Shown piece after piece: positions 25,872 through 33,340 of a stretch of 33,340 nt of DNA (its first letter is position 1; the number at the start of each line of letters is the position of its first letter). The stretch covers positions 37,609 through 70,948 of the forward strand of contig DEML01000114.1 of NCBI GenBank assembly GCA_002359185.1, written 5' to 3'. A model generated the notes under the pieces. That model had not been told where the DNA came from and ran no database searches. It worked only from the letters and a program-made list of their open reading frames with translations. The stretch comes from Planctomycetaceae bacterium UBA2671. Lineage in GTDB: Bacteria > Planctomycetota > Planctomycetia > Planctomycetales > Planctomycetaceae. A program made the position numbers and the translations under genes.

Positions 25872-26015
25872 ATGGGTTGGACCGACTCGCTCAATCAACT
25901 CAACCTGTTGAATGAATGTTTTAATCCGAAATCTGGTTTCCGTTTGGATCAGGTTTTAAAGCATTATAAACTTTGGATTGAAAAGATCGTCCAGCACGAC
26001 AACACTGTGAATTAA
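25872..26015 (+). CDS. Possible small protein, doubtful
   Basis: A 47-codon frame starting MGWTDSLNQLNLLNECFN with a mixed, plausible composition. The longer open frame from 25791 starts inside a palindromic repeat and is unlikely. The ribosome site is weak and I recognise no family, so it may not be a gene. Confidence 0.25.
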   Translation: MGWTDSLNQLNLLNECFNPKSGFRLDQVLKHYKLWIEKIVQHDNTVN

Positions 26016-26069
26016 AGTTATTGGACTCCCAATACAAAGCCCTCACAGGGCACGAAAGAGTAATTGAAC

Positions 26070-27392
26070 ATGGCTACGGAACTTCCACTGACGGAAAAGA
26101 AAGAGACAGAAGTCGGCAGTTACTTCATCAGTAACTACCCGGCTTACTCGGTCTGGAACAAACAGGATATCCCCAGTGCCAAGGAAGCCCTGAACAGCGA
26201 GCCGGATGCTTCTGTGCCGTTCGGGATTTATACGCACATTCCCTTCTGCCGCAAACGCTGCAAATTCTGTTATTTCCGGGTGTACATCCAACAGAATGCC
26301 AAAACAATCCAACGGTACGTGCAAGCCGTCGATGATGAATTGAGTATGCTCGCGAAGCTGCCAGCGGTGAAGGGGCGACGCGTCGAGTTTGCCTACTTTG
26401 GAGGCGGTACACCTTCGTATTTAAGCTCGAAACAACTGCTGCAACTTCGCGATCGTCTCAGTCAGTCCCTCTCCTGGGAAACCGCTCAGGAAGTGACTTT
26501 TGAATGTGAGCCGGGCACGCTCAATCTTGAGAAAGTCAAAACCCTCAAGGAAATCGGCATCACGCGAGTTTCGCTGGGAGTGGAAAGCTTCAACGATGAA
26601 ATCCTGGAAACAAACGGCCGGGCTCATTTAACCGACTCGATCGAAAAGGCTTACGGCTGGATTCAGGATGTCGGTTTTCCGCAGGTGAATATCGATCTGA
26701 TTGCCGGGATGATTGGCGAGACCGATGAAAATTGGCATCGTAACCTCGACAAGGCTCTCGAAATGGGAGCCGATAACATCACGATTTATCAAATGGAACT
26801 CCCGTTCAACACAATCATTTCCCAGGAAATGAAAGAGACCGGGAAAACATCACCGGTCGCAGACTGGCCTACAAAACGCCGCTGGGTCAGCGAAGCGATC
26901 GATCGCCTGCAGGCAGCCGGCTACCACGTCGCTTCGGGTCAGGAATTCGTGAAAGATCCCGAAAAAGATCGGTTCCTGTATCGTGACCATTTGTTCCGCG
27001 GTCACGATATTCTGCCTTTGGGTGTCTCTTCGTTCGGACATATACAGGGCGTGCATTATCAGAATAATGATCAACTTGAAGAGTACATCAGCATAGTGGA
27101 ATCGGGCGAACTGCCGATTAATCGCGCGTATGTGCCGACACCTCAACAGGAGTTGATCCGCGAGTTTATTCTACGGCTTAAAGAGGGCGTCGTCGAAACC
27201 GATTCGCTGGATGAGAAATATGGCGTCAAAACAATCGACGAATTTGCAGAGGCTTTGAAAAATCAGGAAGAGGCTGGCTATCTGGAAGTTCACGGCACCA
27301 CCGTTCAAGTCACCCGCAAAGGTTTACTGCAGATCGACAGCCTGCTACCTGAATACTTCGAAGAAGAGTATCGAAGGATTCGATACACCTAA
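26070..27392 (+). CDS. HemN/HemW-like radical SAM protein (coproporphyrinogen oxidase family)
   Basis: A 440-residue radical SAM enzyme with the cluster motif CX3CX2C in THIPFCRKRCKFCYF (Cys60, Cys64, Cys67) and the SAM-binding FGGGTPSYL and FECEPGTL segments. SLGVESFNDEIL and the C-terminal HemN-like domain also match the coproporphyrinogen III oxidase family. The residues after the cluster (YFRVY) differ from both classical HemN (oxidative decarboxylase) and HemW (heme chaperone), so neither function can be assigned. An in-frame TTG lies 6 nt upstream, but the ATG at 26070 is the better start. A chorismate-lyase-like gene follows on the same strand after 155 nt. Confidence 0.9.
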   Translation: MATELPLTEKKETEVGSYFISNYPAYSVWNKQDIPSAKEALNSEPDASVPFGIYTHIPFCRKRCKFCYFRVYIQQNAKTIQRYVQAVDDELSMLAKLPAVKGRRVEFAYFGGGTPSYLSSKQLLQLRDRLSQSLSWETAQEVTFECEPGTLNLEKVKTLKEIGITRVSLGVESFNDEILETNGRAHLTDSIEKAYGWIQDVGFPQVNIDLIAGMIGETDENWHRNLDKALEMGADNITIYQMELPFNTIISQEMKETGKTSPVADWPTKRRWVSEAIDRLQAAGYHVASGQEFVKDPEKDRFLYRDHLFRGHDILPLGVSSFGHIQGVHYQNNDQLEEYISIVESGELPINRAYVPTPQQELIREFILRLKEGVVETDSLDEKYGVKTIDEFAEALKNQEEAGYLEVHGTTVQVTRKGLLQIDSLLPEYFEEEYRRIRYT

Positions 27393-27547
27393 CACAGATG
27401 ATTGAATCGGGATAATCGGCAGGTTTGCCATAATAGACGTACCTGCCTCGAAACAGATTGATGAGACTGGGAATACAATTTTATCAGTGATCTCATCGGG
27501 TCGAGTCGATACATTCGATATCCAGTTAACACATTCCTGATCTCTAT

Positions 27548-28102
27548 TTGCTCAAAAAAATTGCCGTGAATGCACTTAAGGAATTACAGTCTCTGCTCGA
27601 ATTGTTCCCGGACAATCCTCCGCTGCTTGAATCGGCTGAGCATGTCGCCGGATCGACCACGCCCGAGCCGTATAAAAGCATGCTCGTCCACGAGCATCAC
27701 ATGACGGTGACGATGGAGAACTATCATCAATCTTCTGTTGAAGTTCAGGTGCTCGATCGCAATCCGGATGAATCGAATTACGGTCGAAAAATCCTGCTGC
27801 TTAAAGAAGGGACGGATGAAGTCGTCCAGTTCGGCATTGTTCGCTTCAACTTCGAATATGTGACTGAGGAAGTGAAACAGGAAATCATCGACGAGAATAT
27901 TCCACTCGGCCGGGTGCTGATTACTCACAATGTACTGCGTCACATCGATCTGGGAGCAATTCTCAAAGTCAAATGCGGCCCGACACTGGCAAAACACTTC
28001 AACTGTGAAGTGGGCACCGAGACCTACGGTCGACTCGCCACCATTTTCTGCAACAATCGCCCAGCCGTCGATCTGCTCGAAATCTCTTCGCCGCTTTCGT
28101 GA
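27548..28102 (+). CDS. Chorismate-lyase-like (UbiC/UTRA-fold) protein
   Basis: An up to 184-residue protein whose core (about 45-182) resembles the chorismate lyase/UbiC-associated fold. MLVHEHHMTVTMEN, YGRKILLL (Arg80), IPLGRVL (Gly121-Arg122) and the final GRLATIFCNNRPAVDLLEISSP place the expected Arg and Glu residues (Arg80, Glu178) in register. True chorismate lyase releases pyruvate and 4-hydroxybenzoate. The start is uncertain: TTG at 27548 or GTG at 27566, both without a good ribosome site. Planctomycetes are not known for ubiquinone, so a different use of the product, or a non-catalytic relative, is possible. It follows the HemN-like gene. Confidence 0.65.
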   Translation: MLKKIAVNALKELQSLLELFPDNPPLLESAEHVAGSTTPEPYKSMLVHEHHMTVTMENYHQSSVEVQVLDRNPDESNYGRKILLLKEGTDEVVQFGIVRFNFEYVTEEVKQEIIDENIPLGRVLITHNVLRHIDLGAILKVKCGPTLAKHFNCEVGTETYGRLATIFCNNRPAVDLLEISSPLS

Positions 28103-28294
28103 ACGAGGATTCTGGTCCTCGTAATTGCTCTGTATCAATTATTCCGGTTAACCAGACCTCAAGATTGTCTGTGTCTGCTGATCGCTTCTGCATGATGCCT
28201 TTTTTCAACATAGAGTTGATTGAATGCATGCGCCTCGTCAGGCGTTTCATTCTCGTCTCGATATTGAAAATGTGTGCTGCCGAAGGAGTCGGTT

Positions 28295-29674
28295 ATGTCA
28301 GTCGAAGAGAATTCAGATCCAGCCCCAACTGTTACGCGAATGCGAACGGCCTCCGTTGATGTCGATTCGCTGATTGTCGGTCGAGCGATCAAATCGCCGC
28401 TGCACGATCAGCATGGAGTGCTGCTGCTTTCAGAAGGTGCAATCATCACCGAATTGTTCAAGCAGAAGCTTCGGGATCGGGATATCAAAACGATCGAAGC
28501 TCATACTGAAGATGCCAATATCATTTCGACGACACACGTCGTTCAGAACCTGACACGTGCCCAGCAGCAGACTTCTCATGACGAAGGTGTTGATTCGCAA
28601 CTTCAAAAAACCATCGATGATGGTCTGCAGTTTGTCACCAATGAGGGGCCGGCTTCGCGAGATTCCGTTCGCTGGCATGGTCAAGTCGGATATGAACAAT
28701 CGGTGCGGGAAGCAATCGATTCGAGGGGCAGAGAACACTGCGAAGAAATTGATCAAATGATGCATTCTTCGATGAAGGCTGAAAGTATTGATGGAGTCTA
28801 TTTGCATAAATCGGTAACCGCTTCGTTGTCGAATCTAAGGGATGATTTTGATTGTGTAAACGCCTCTGCTCTGCATCTCTCAGAAGATGCCAGTCTGGCA
28901 CGGCACTGTTATCGCATGTCTATTCTGGGCATGAGTATCGGTGTCGAAATGGGGCTGAATGAAGATAATGTCTGTCGAATTGGGGTAGCAGGTTTGTTAC
29001 ATGACTGGGGAATGTTGAAAGTCCCCGAGCATATTCGTAACCCACAACGGGAGTTAACCTATTCTGAGAAACTGGAATGTCAAAAGCATGTGATGTATTC
29101 GGTTGACCTGCTGCAGAAGGTTCAGGGATTACCAACGCTGGTTTCACTGGTTTCTTATCAGGTGCACGAACAAATGAATGGAACGGGATACCCGCGAGGT
29201 CGACGTGGTTCCAATATTCATCTCTTTGCCCGAATTTTGAATCTGGCTCATCATTATGTGGAAATGACCACAAAATATCCGTACAAAAATGCGACGGCTC
29301 CTTATGATGCGATGCTCAAACTTTTTGAGGGAGCTAAGCAGGGTTTGTTCGATCCGAATGTTTTGCGCGCCATGTTACGGGCTCAGTCTTTGTTTCCGGT
29401 GGGGAGTATCGTGATGTTATCCTCCGGTCGTATGGCTCGTGTCCTGCGGGCGAATGGTGATCGTTATACCGAACCGGTTGTGCAGATCATTCAGGATGAA
29501 AAGGGCCAGACGCTTGCTCCCGATTCCGAAAAGAGTGTGATCATCAATATTTCCGAGGACAATTGCCATATCACACGAGCCCTGCCGATTCTGCATGGTC
29601 CAGAACCAATCCCGGCTCCGCACTTCCTCAAAAACCCTTCGGCATTGAAAAAATTACAAAAACAGGAGTCTTGA
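28295..29674 (+). CDS. Degenerate HD-GYP-domain protein
   Basis: A 459-residue protein. The N-terminal part (about 20-70, VGRAIKSPLHDQHGVLLLSEGAII) resembles the small domain that precedes many HD-GYP phosphodiesterases. The HD-GYP domain (about 195-345) has His204, HD at 236-237 in LLHDWGM, His265, and VHEQMNGTGYPRG (GTGYP at 296-300). Two typical features are changed: HDxGK is HDWGM (Lys lost), and the later VAD-x-[FY]-D is LAHHYVEM (Asp replaced by His). Cyclic-di-GMP hydrolysis is therefore doubtful; it may bind without cleaving or use altered metal ligands. The C-terminal 100 residues form a further small beta-rich domain. Strong AAGGAG 7 nt upstream fixes the start at 28295. Confidence 0.85.
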   Translation: MSVEENSDPAPTVTRMRTASVDVDSLIVGRAIKSPLHDQHGVLLLSEGAIITELFKQKLRDRDIKTIEAHTEDANIISTTHVVQNLTRAQQQTSHDEGVDSQLQKTIDDGLQFVTNEGPASRDSVRWHGQVGYEQSVREAIDSRGREHCEEIDQMMHSSMKAESIDGVYLHKSVTASLSNLRDDFDCVNASALHLSEDASLARHCYRMSILGMSIGVEMGLNEDNVCRIGVAGLLHDWGMLKVPEHIRNPQRELTYSEKLECQKHVMYSVDLLQKVQGLPTLVSLVSYQVHEQMNGTGYPRGRRGSNIHLFARILNLAHHYVEMTTKYPYKNATAPYDAMLKLFEGAKQGLFDPNVLRAMLRAQSLFPVGSIVMLSSGRMARVLRANGDRYTEPVVQIIQDEKGQTLAPDSEKSVIINISEDNCHITRALPILHGPEPIPAPHFLKNPSALKKLQKQES

Positions 29675-29783
29675 AGCTCATCACTGTATAAAACAATGTG
29701 AAATTGGAGGAACTGGAAATTATCTTGCTCCATTCGTAGCAGATATGTTACATAACCGAGTGATTGTGATCTGACTTCAGCTT

Positions 29784-29830
29784 CGATTGATGAATCGGTC
29801 ATTCCAGGAGGGAATGAATTCAGGCTGAAT
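29784..29830 (+). promoter_or_regulatory. Three tandem small hairpins before the PAP2 gene
   Basis: CGATT-gatg-AATCG (29784-29797), CATTCC-aggag-GGAATG (29800-29816) and ATTCAG-g-CTGAAT (29818-29830) follow one another 35-80 nt upstream of the PAP2 start. This could be a structured mRNA leader. It matches no riboswitch class I know. Confidence 0.35.
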
Positions 29831-29864
29831 CGGGTCGGTTCAAGCGTTTACCAGGGATGGTTCG

Positions 29865-30596
29865 TTGTCCAATTCTCTTCCTATTTCCAGTGCGATTCCT
29901 GACGATCAACCCGTCAGAGGTGGATCATTCTGGACATATTTTACCTGGTGTTTACCGGTAAGCCTGCTGGCCTGCGCCTGGCTGATTTCTGCTTACGATA
30001 TTCCCATTGCCCGCTTTTTTCAGAGCGGAATTGTTCCCGGTTTTCTGCGTGAAGTTGTGGAAAATACAGAGCCTTTCGGTCATGGGATTGGTGTAGTCAT
30101 CCTCATGGGGACCTGTGCGATTGTGCATCGCGAACGTTCCCGAACTTATGTTTATGCAGGAGCCATTGCCTTAGGAGCGGGCTTGTGCACAAACGTACTG
30201 AAGTTTGCCATCGGTCGTTCCCGTCCACGTGATCTTGATCTGGCCAGCTACAATCTAACCGAAACATTTTCCGGCTGGTTTCCGTATTTGAACGGAATCA
30301 CAACCAGTCAGAGTTTTCCTTCCGGACATACCACCGTTGCCTGGGCTTTGGCTGCCATCTTTTGCCATTTGCATCCCCATGCTCGAATGTATTTCATTGG
30401 ACTGGCCATGTTTGTCGGCTACGGACGCGTTCAATGCAGCGCTCATTTTCCCAGCGATGTTTTTGTGGGAGCAGCATTGGGCTGGACAGTCGCGACAATA
30501 GCCGCGCGGAAACTTCCAAACGTATTTGAAACACAGATTCAAAAGCAGAAATCAGATTCAGTCACAAACACCCTTCCTCAGGCACAAGCGGCCTGA
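29865..30596 (+). CDS. PAP2-family membrane phosphatase
   Basis: A 243-residue inner-membrane phosphatase of the PAP2 superfamily, enzymes that act on lipid phosphates such as undecaprenyl pyrophosphate or phosphatidic acid. About five to six membrane helices are predicted. All three active-site motifs are complete: KFAIGRSRP (113-121), PSGH (152-155, His155) and RVQCSAHFPSD (188-198, nucleophile His194). It starts with TTG. AGGGA lies about 9 nt upstream, and no ATG in frame gives a complete protein. It is followed after 55 nt by a glycosyltransferase gene on the same strand, consistent with a joint role in lipid-linked sugar metabolism. Confidence 0.9.
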   Translation: MSNSLPISSAIPDDQPVRGGSFWTYFTWCLPVSLLACAWLISAYDIPIARFFQSGIVPGFLREVVENTEPFGHGIGVVILMGTCAIVHRERSRTYVYAGAIALGAGLCTNVLKFAIGRSRPRDLDLASYNLTETFSGWFPYLNGITTSQSFPSGHTTVAWALAAIFCHLHPHARMYFIGLAMFVGYGRVQCSAHFPSDVFVGAALGWTVATIAARKLPNVFETQIQKQKSDSVTNTLPQAQAA

Positions 30597-30651
30597 TCAT
30601 CATTTCAACTCGCCAATCACGCCCTACTTATCTCGGGAAGCGATCAAACTC

Positions 30652-31656
30652 ATGTCTGCAAAACAATCCTCGCTACTCAGCATTTCTGTTGTTGTTCCAA
30701 TACACAATGAAGAAGAAAATATTCCGATTCTGCATCAGCAATTGCACGATGAACTTAGTGGGACCGGTCGCGAATACGAACTCATCTTTGTCGATGATGG
30801 ATCGACCGATTCGAGTCTACAGAAGTTGAGTGAGTTATCGAAAAAAGATGACCATGTTGTCGTCGTTCAGTTTCGTCGAAATTATGGTCAAACTCCAGCG
30901 ATGCAAGCCGGGATTGATTACGCGTCTAATGATGTTGTGATCACGATGGATGGGGATCTGCAGAACGATCCGACTGATATTCCGATGATGATTGAGAAAA
31001 TCGAAGAGGGATACGACCTCGTTCATGGCTGGCGAAAGAATCGGCAGGACGCGTTTATCAATCGTAAGCTGCCGTCGAAGATCGCCAATCACATCATCTC
31101 AAAAACAACTGGTTTTCCAATTCACGACCTCGGCTGCACACTCAAAGCGATCCGCCGTGAAATTGCCCAGGAACTCGAACTTTACGGAGAAATGCACCGC
31201 TTTATTCCGATTCTGGCTCATCGTCGCGGAGCCAAGTGTGTTGAAGTGGTCACCAAACATCATGCTCGTCGTTTCGGACAAACCAAGTACGGCATCGGCA
31301 GAACAACGCGCGTCGTGCTCGATTTGATTACCGTCAATTTTCTGCTCAAATACTTCGACAGCCCGATGAAACTGTTCGGAAAAGCGGGCATGTGGTGCTT
31401 TGGTATTGCCGCAATTTCTGGGCTGGCGACCGTCGGCATGAAAGTCTTCGGCAATGTCGATATGACTGGTAATCCTCTGCTGCTCCAAACCGTACTTTCG
31501 ATCATGGTCAGCCTGCAGTTCCTGAGTCTAGGAATCATCGGTGAAATCTGCACACGATTGTATTACAGCAATTCGCAGAATCGACATTACTCCGTCCGTC
31601 AGGTTCTCCGTCAACACAACAACGGACCTGCAACAATTCCTGCACGAGCTGCTTAA
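30652..31656 (+). CDS. Family 2 glycosyltransferase, polyprenyl-phosphate sugar synthase type
   Basis: A 334-residue GT-A glycosyltransferase of the DPM1/ArnC/GtrB-like group, which transfer a sugar from a nucleotide donor to polyprenyl phosphate. The catalytic domain shows SISVVVPIHNEEENI (10-24), FVDDGSTD (46-53, Asp48/49), the metal-binding DGD (100-102, TMDGDLQNDP) and a HDLGCTLKAIRRE segment. Two C-terminal membrane helices (about 243-263 and 277-300) anchor it, as is typical. The open frame extends upstream into the PAP2 gene, but the ATG at 30652 matches the family start. It ends 18 nt before a clear terminator. Confidence 0.93.
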   Translation: MSAKQSSLLSISVVVPIHNEEENIPILHQQLHDELSGTGREYELIFVDDGSTDSSLQKLSELSKKDDHVVVVQFRRNYGQTPAMQAGIDYASNDVVITMDGDLQNDPTDIPMMIEKIEEGYDLVHGWRKNRQDAFINRKLPSKIANHIISKTTGFPIHDLGCTLKAIRREIAQELELYGEMHRFIPILAHRRGAKCVEVVTKHHARRFGQTKYGIGRTTRVVLDLITVNFLLKYFDSPMKLFGKAGMWCFGIAAISGLATVGMKVFGNVDMTGNPLLLQTVLSIMVSLQFLSLGIIGEICTRLYYSNSQNRHYSVRQVLRQHNNGPATIPARAA

Positions 31657-31674
31657 TATTTCACGATGACATCT

Positions 31675-31713
31675 CTTTGCAGGTCAGCTCGGATTGATCT
31701 GCAAAGTGTTTTT
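31675..31713 (+). terminator. Rho-independent terminator of the PAP2-glycosyltransferase operon
   Basis: CTTTGCAG (31675-31682) pairs with CTGCAAAG (31699-31706), with partial inner pairing TCA/TGA, and runs into TGTTTTT. It is a clear intrinsic terminator. Confidence 0.85.
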
Positions 31714-31730
31714 AAATGTGAGTGAAGTTG

Positions 31731-32597
31731 ATGAAGCATCAAAATCGTTTCCAATGCGTTTTGATGTTCTTCAGCTTTTCATGCATCTTTTCTCCTCAAT
31801 ACACATTCGGTTTTGGTAAACTTGCATCGGTCAGCAGTGCGGTCGATGAGTCGGATGGTGAGATTCGCGAAAAAGATAAATCACATTCCCATCACCATCA
31901 TCACGGTTGCAACTGCTCGGAATGCTGCGACGACGATAATGATGGCTTCTTCTCGAAATTATTTGCAGTAGGAATCACATCCCCCTGGTGGATTCCGCCA
32001 ATTGCTTTGGCCGATAACTCTGCAGAGTCCGGCAAATTTCTCTCGACTCCCTACCAGAACAACCATCATGGCCTGATGGACATCGAGCCCTTTGGAGAAT
32101 TCAATTCTCAGCAAGTGCAATTCCGGTTTCTCGCCGACTACGGCTCTGATTTTTCTGGTTTAACTCGCATCGGCGGTCAGTTCGAAGTCGATACCGCTTC
32201 CCGACTTGGTTTTGAAACGTCCTGGAATCAATTTCAGGAAGACCTCGGCACCACGACTGATGAACTGTGGCTCGGAGATGCCAACATCACCTGGCGATTC
32301 GCTCAAAATGAGGCAATGCAATTTCATACCGGCGTCGGACTCAACTGGTTGAACGATGCCTCAAACACCGATACCGGTTTCAACTTCACTTACGGCTTCG
32401 ATCTCTTTCCAGTCAAACCCTGGGTCTTTCGAGGCACGATGGATTTAGGTCGCCTGGGCGATACCAGCCGAGTCCACTTCCGTGGAGATGTCGGTCTCGT
32501 CTGGAAGCATTTCGAAATCTTCACCGGTTACAATCTCGAACGAATCAGTAATGTGAACCTGCAGGGTGTCTCTGCAGGAATTCAGTTTCGGTTTTGA
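31731..32597 (+). CDS. Exported beta-barrel-like protein with a His/Cys/Asp cluster, unknown function
   Basis: A 288-residue protein (291 if GTG at 31722 is used). A signal peptide (about 1-27) is followed by a metal-binding-looking stretch at about 50-72: six or seven His, four Cys (60, 62, 65, 66) and an Asp/Asn run. The rest (about 110-288) has alternating hydrophobic/polar strands with aromatic girdles (VQFRFLADYG, ANITWRFAQ, FTYGFDLFP, RGTMDLGRL, FTGYNLERI). It ends in Phe (GIQFRF), as outer-membrane barrel proteins do. I therefore infer an outer-membrane or surface protein, possibly metal-binding. No family name can be given. Copy B of a ~99-bp dispersed repeat lies 87 nt downstream. 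Confidence 0.75.
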   Translation: MKHQNRFQCVLMFFSFSCIFSPQYTFGFGKLASVSSAVDESDGEIREKDKSHSHHHHHGCNCSECCDDDNDGFFSKLFAVGITSPWWIPPIALADNSAESGKFLSTPYQNNHHGLMDIEPFGEFNSQQVQFRFLADYGSDFSGLTRIGGQFEVDTASRLGFETSWNQFQEDLGTTTDELWLGDANITWRFAQNEAMQFHTGVGLNWLNDASNTDTGFNFTYGFDLFPVKPWVFRGTMDLGRLGDTSRVHFRGDVGLVWKHFEIFTGYNLERISNVNLQGVSAGIQFRF

Positions 32598-32683
32598 GTG
32601 AATTAAACAATCTTAATCCGAAGCGCAAGTTTTGAAGTTGCACACCTTATCGAATATGACAAACATGGGCTAAAGTTCTAAGT

Positions 32684-32782
32684 GCATATTCAAAAATTCC
32701 CTTCAGCGTTCGGCAGGAGCAAATACAGCGTTTTAGGTTATTTTATGTTCATGCGACTGCAGAAACCATTTGAAAATGGTCT
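32684..32782 (-). repeat. Dispersed ~99-bp element, copy B (inverted)
   Basis: The reverse complement of this stretch matches 3306-3402. The hairpin CCATTT-ga-AAATGG at its right end corresponds to the start of copy A. It starts 87 nt after the beta-barrel gene. It has no coding capacity. Confidence 0.85.
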
Positions 32783-32807
32783 AAGTGGTGGAACATTATG
32801 AATTTAA

Positions 32808-32887
32808 GCCATAGAGAGCACAGAGTACACAGAGATTTCCAGAGATGTCTCATGTTTACCCTCTGAGAACTCTGGGATCTCTGTGGC
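32808..32887. repeat. Imperfect inverted repeat, CACAGAG type
   Basis: GCCATAGAGAGCACAGAG... on the left faces ...GGGATCTCTGTGGC on the right, with several mismatches. It resembles the short palindromic repeats elsewhere in the window, but this unit occurs once here. Confidence 0.6.
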
Positions 32888-32999
32888 AAAATAAAAAATC
32901 AGGAGGCCTATTTTACAGATTTGGACTCAACACCTGACTGCAGTTTTACAAACTTCAGTTGTAATTTAAAAACTGGAAAAATGCGTTAATCGATCGTGC

Positions 33000-33090
33000 C
33001 ACGGCTCTGTGAGCCGTGCATTGCGTGATCTTATTTACTACCAACGCTCAAGTAGTAAAAACGCTGAAAAACACGGCTCACAGAGCCGTG
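33000..33090. repeat. Inverted repeat, CACGGCTC family
   Basis: Perfect 19-bp arms at 33000-33018 and 33072-33090, each itself a palindrome (CACGGCTC-tgt-GAGCCGTG), flank 53 nt. The whole 743-bp end of the window (32598-33340) holds only such repeats and no believable gene. Confidence 0.88.
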
Positions 33091-33269
33091 ACACTCGTGT
33101 TGATCAGGTTTTAATTCATTTCACGGCGGAACGTGCAACTTCAAAAAGCGTCAGCGAGGGGACAGTGTAGAATTCATATCAAGCTGCACCTTATTCATAT
33201 CCAACCAGATCAACAAAATGGAGAATCAACGATAGTTTTTGCTTCAATGACTGCTTTTTGACTGAATTA

Positions 33270-33296
33270 CTATCGGTTGAAGCCGATAGGTTTTTT
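33270..33296 (+). terminator. Rho-independent terminator with no gene upstream
   Basis: CTATCGG (33270-33276) pairs with CCGATAG (33283-33289) across a 6-nt loop, followed by TTTTTT. No protein gene ends nearby on the plus strand (the nearest stop is about 670 bp away), so it may end a small RNA in 33100-33270, or be chance. Confidence 0.55.
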
Positions 33297-33340
33297 GGCC
33301 GTGAGCTTCGAACTGAAGTCCTTTCGCTCACATGCCAGGT

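Noticed and set aside
27584..28138. Minus-strand open frame of 184 codons
   Set aside because: It mirrors the chorismate-lyase-like gene and shows no protein motifs of its own.
1..33340. tRNA or rRNA genes
   Set aside because: I looked for T-arm-like GGTTCGAA-type segments with acceptor stems and for rRNA-like stretches and found none.

Overview
The window looks like a piece of a planctomycete chromosome, probably Planctomycetaceae-like. The reasons are the gene style (YpfJ-type metalloprotease, PQQ-like beta-propeller proteins, an RsbU-type phosphatase, an orphan MoxR ATPase, zinc-ribbon proteins), the loose gene spacing on both strands, and the many palindromic repeats between genes. Genus cannot be fixed from the sequence alone. 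I see no rRNA, tRNA, CRISPR array, transposase, integrase, phage or plasmid gene; this is mostly core and housekeeping chromosome.

Layout. 1-5 kb: a membrane-anchored zinc metallopeptidase (-), a large Ala/Glu/Ser-rich exported protein of unknown function (+) and a cysteine desulfurase-family enzyme (-). 5-10.2 kb: treZ-like trehalose-releasing enzyme, an OPT-family transporter and a cytochrome P450, all (+). 10.3-13 kb: leuC-leuD-csrA on the minus strand. csrA has a probable sigma-54 promoter of its own, and the leuC-leuD spacer holds two kinds of palindromic repeat. 13.6-17.6 kb: a triple zinc-ribbon protein, a secreted alpha/beta hydrolase (-), rpsT with a good promoter and terminator, a small membrane zinc-ribbon protein, and lptB. 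17.7-20.7 kb: a two-gene minus-strand operon (membrane PQQ-like propeller, then GAF-SpoIIE phosphatase). 20.9-25.6 kb: methionine aminopeptidase, MoxR ATPase, and an iron-containing alcohol dehydrogenase whose 3' end overlaps a secreted PQQ-like propeller gene by 16 nt. 26-29.7 kb: a HemN/HemW-like radical SAM protein, a chorismate-lyase-like protein and a degenerate HD-GYP protein. 29.8-32.6 kb: PAP2 phosphatase plus polyprenyl-phosphate-type glycosyltransferase (operon ending in a clear terminator), then a beta-barrel-like exported protein with a His/Cys/Asp cluster. 32.6-33.3 kb: no gene, but densely packed repeats.

The most unusual non-coding signal is a roughly 97-99 bp element present twice in opposite orientation (3306-3402 and 32684-32782). 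Each copy lies just downstream of a gene for an exported protein of unknown function. It differs from the short palindromic repeat families scattered through the window. Other points of interest are the sigma-54-like promoter of csrA, a P450 lacking the usual I-helix acid, an HD-GYP domain with altered catalytic residues, and the radical SAM/chorismate-lyase-like neighbours. I found no convincing complete new defence or biosynthetic system.
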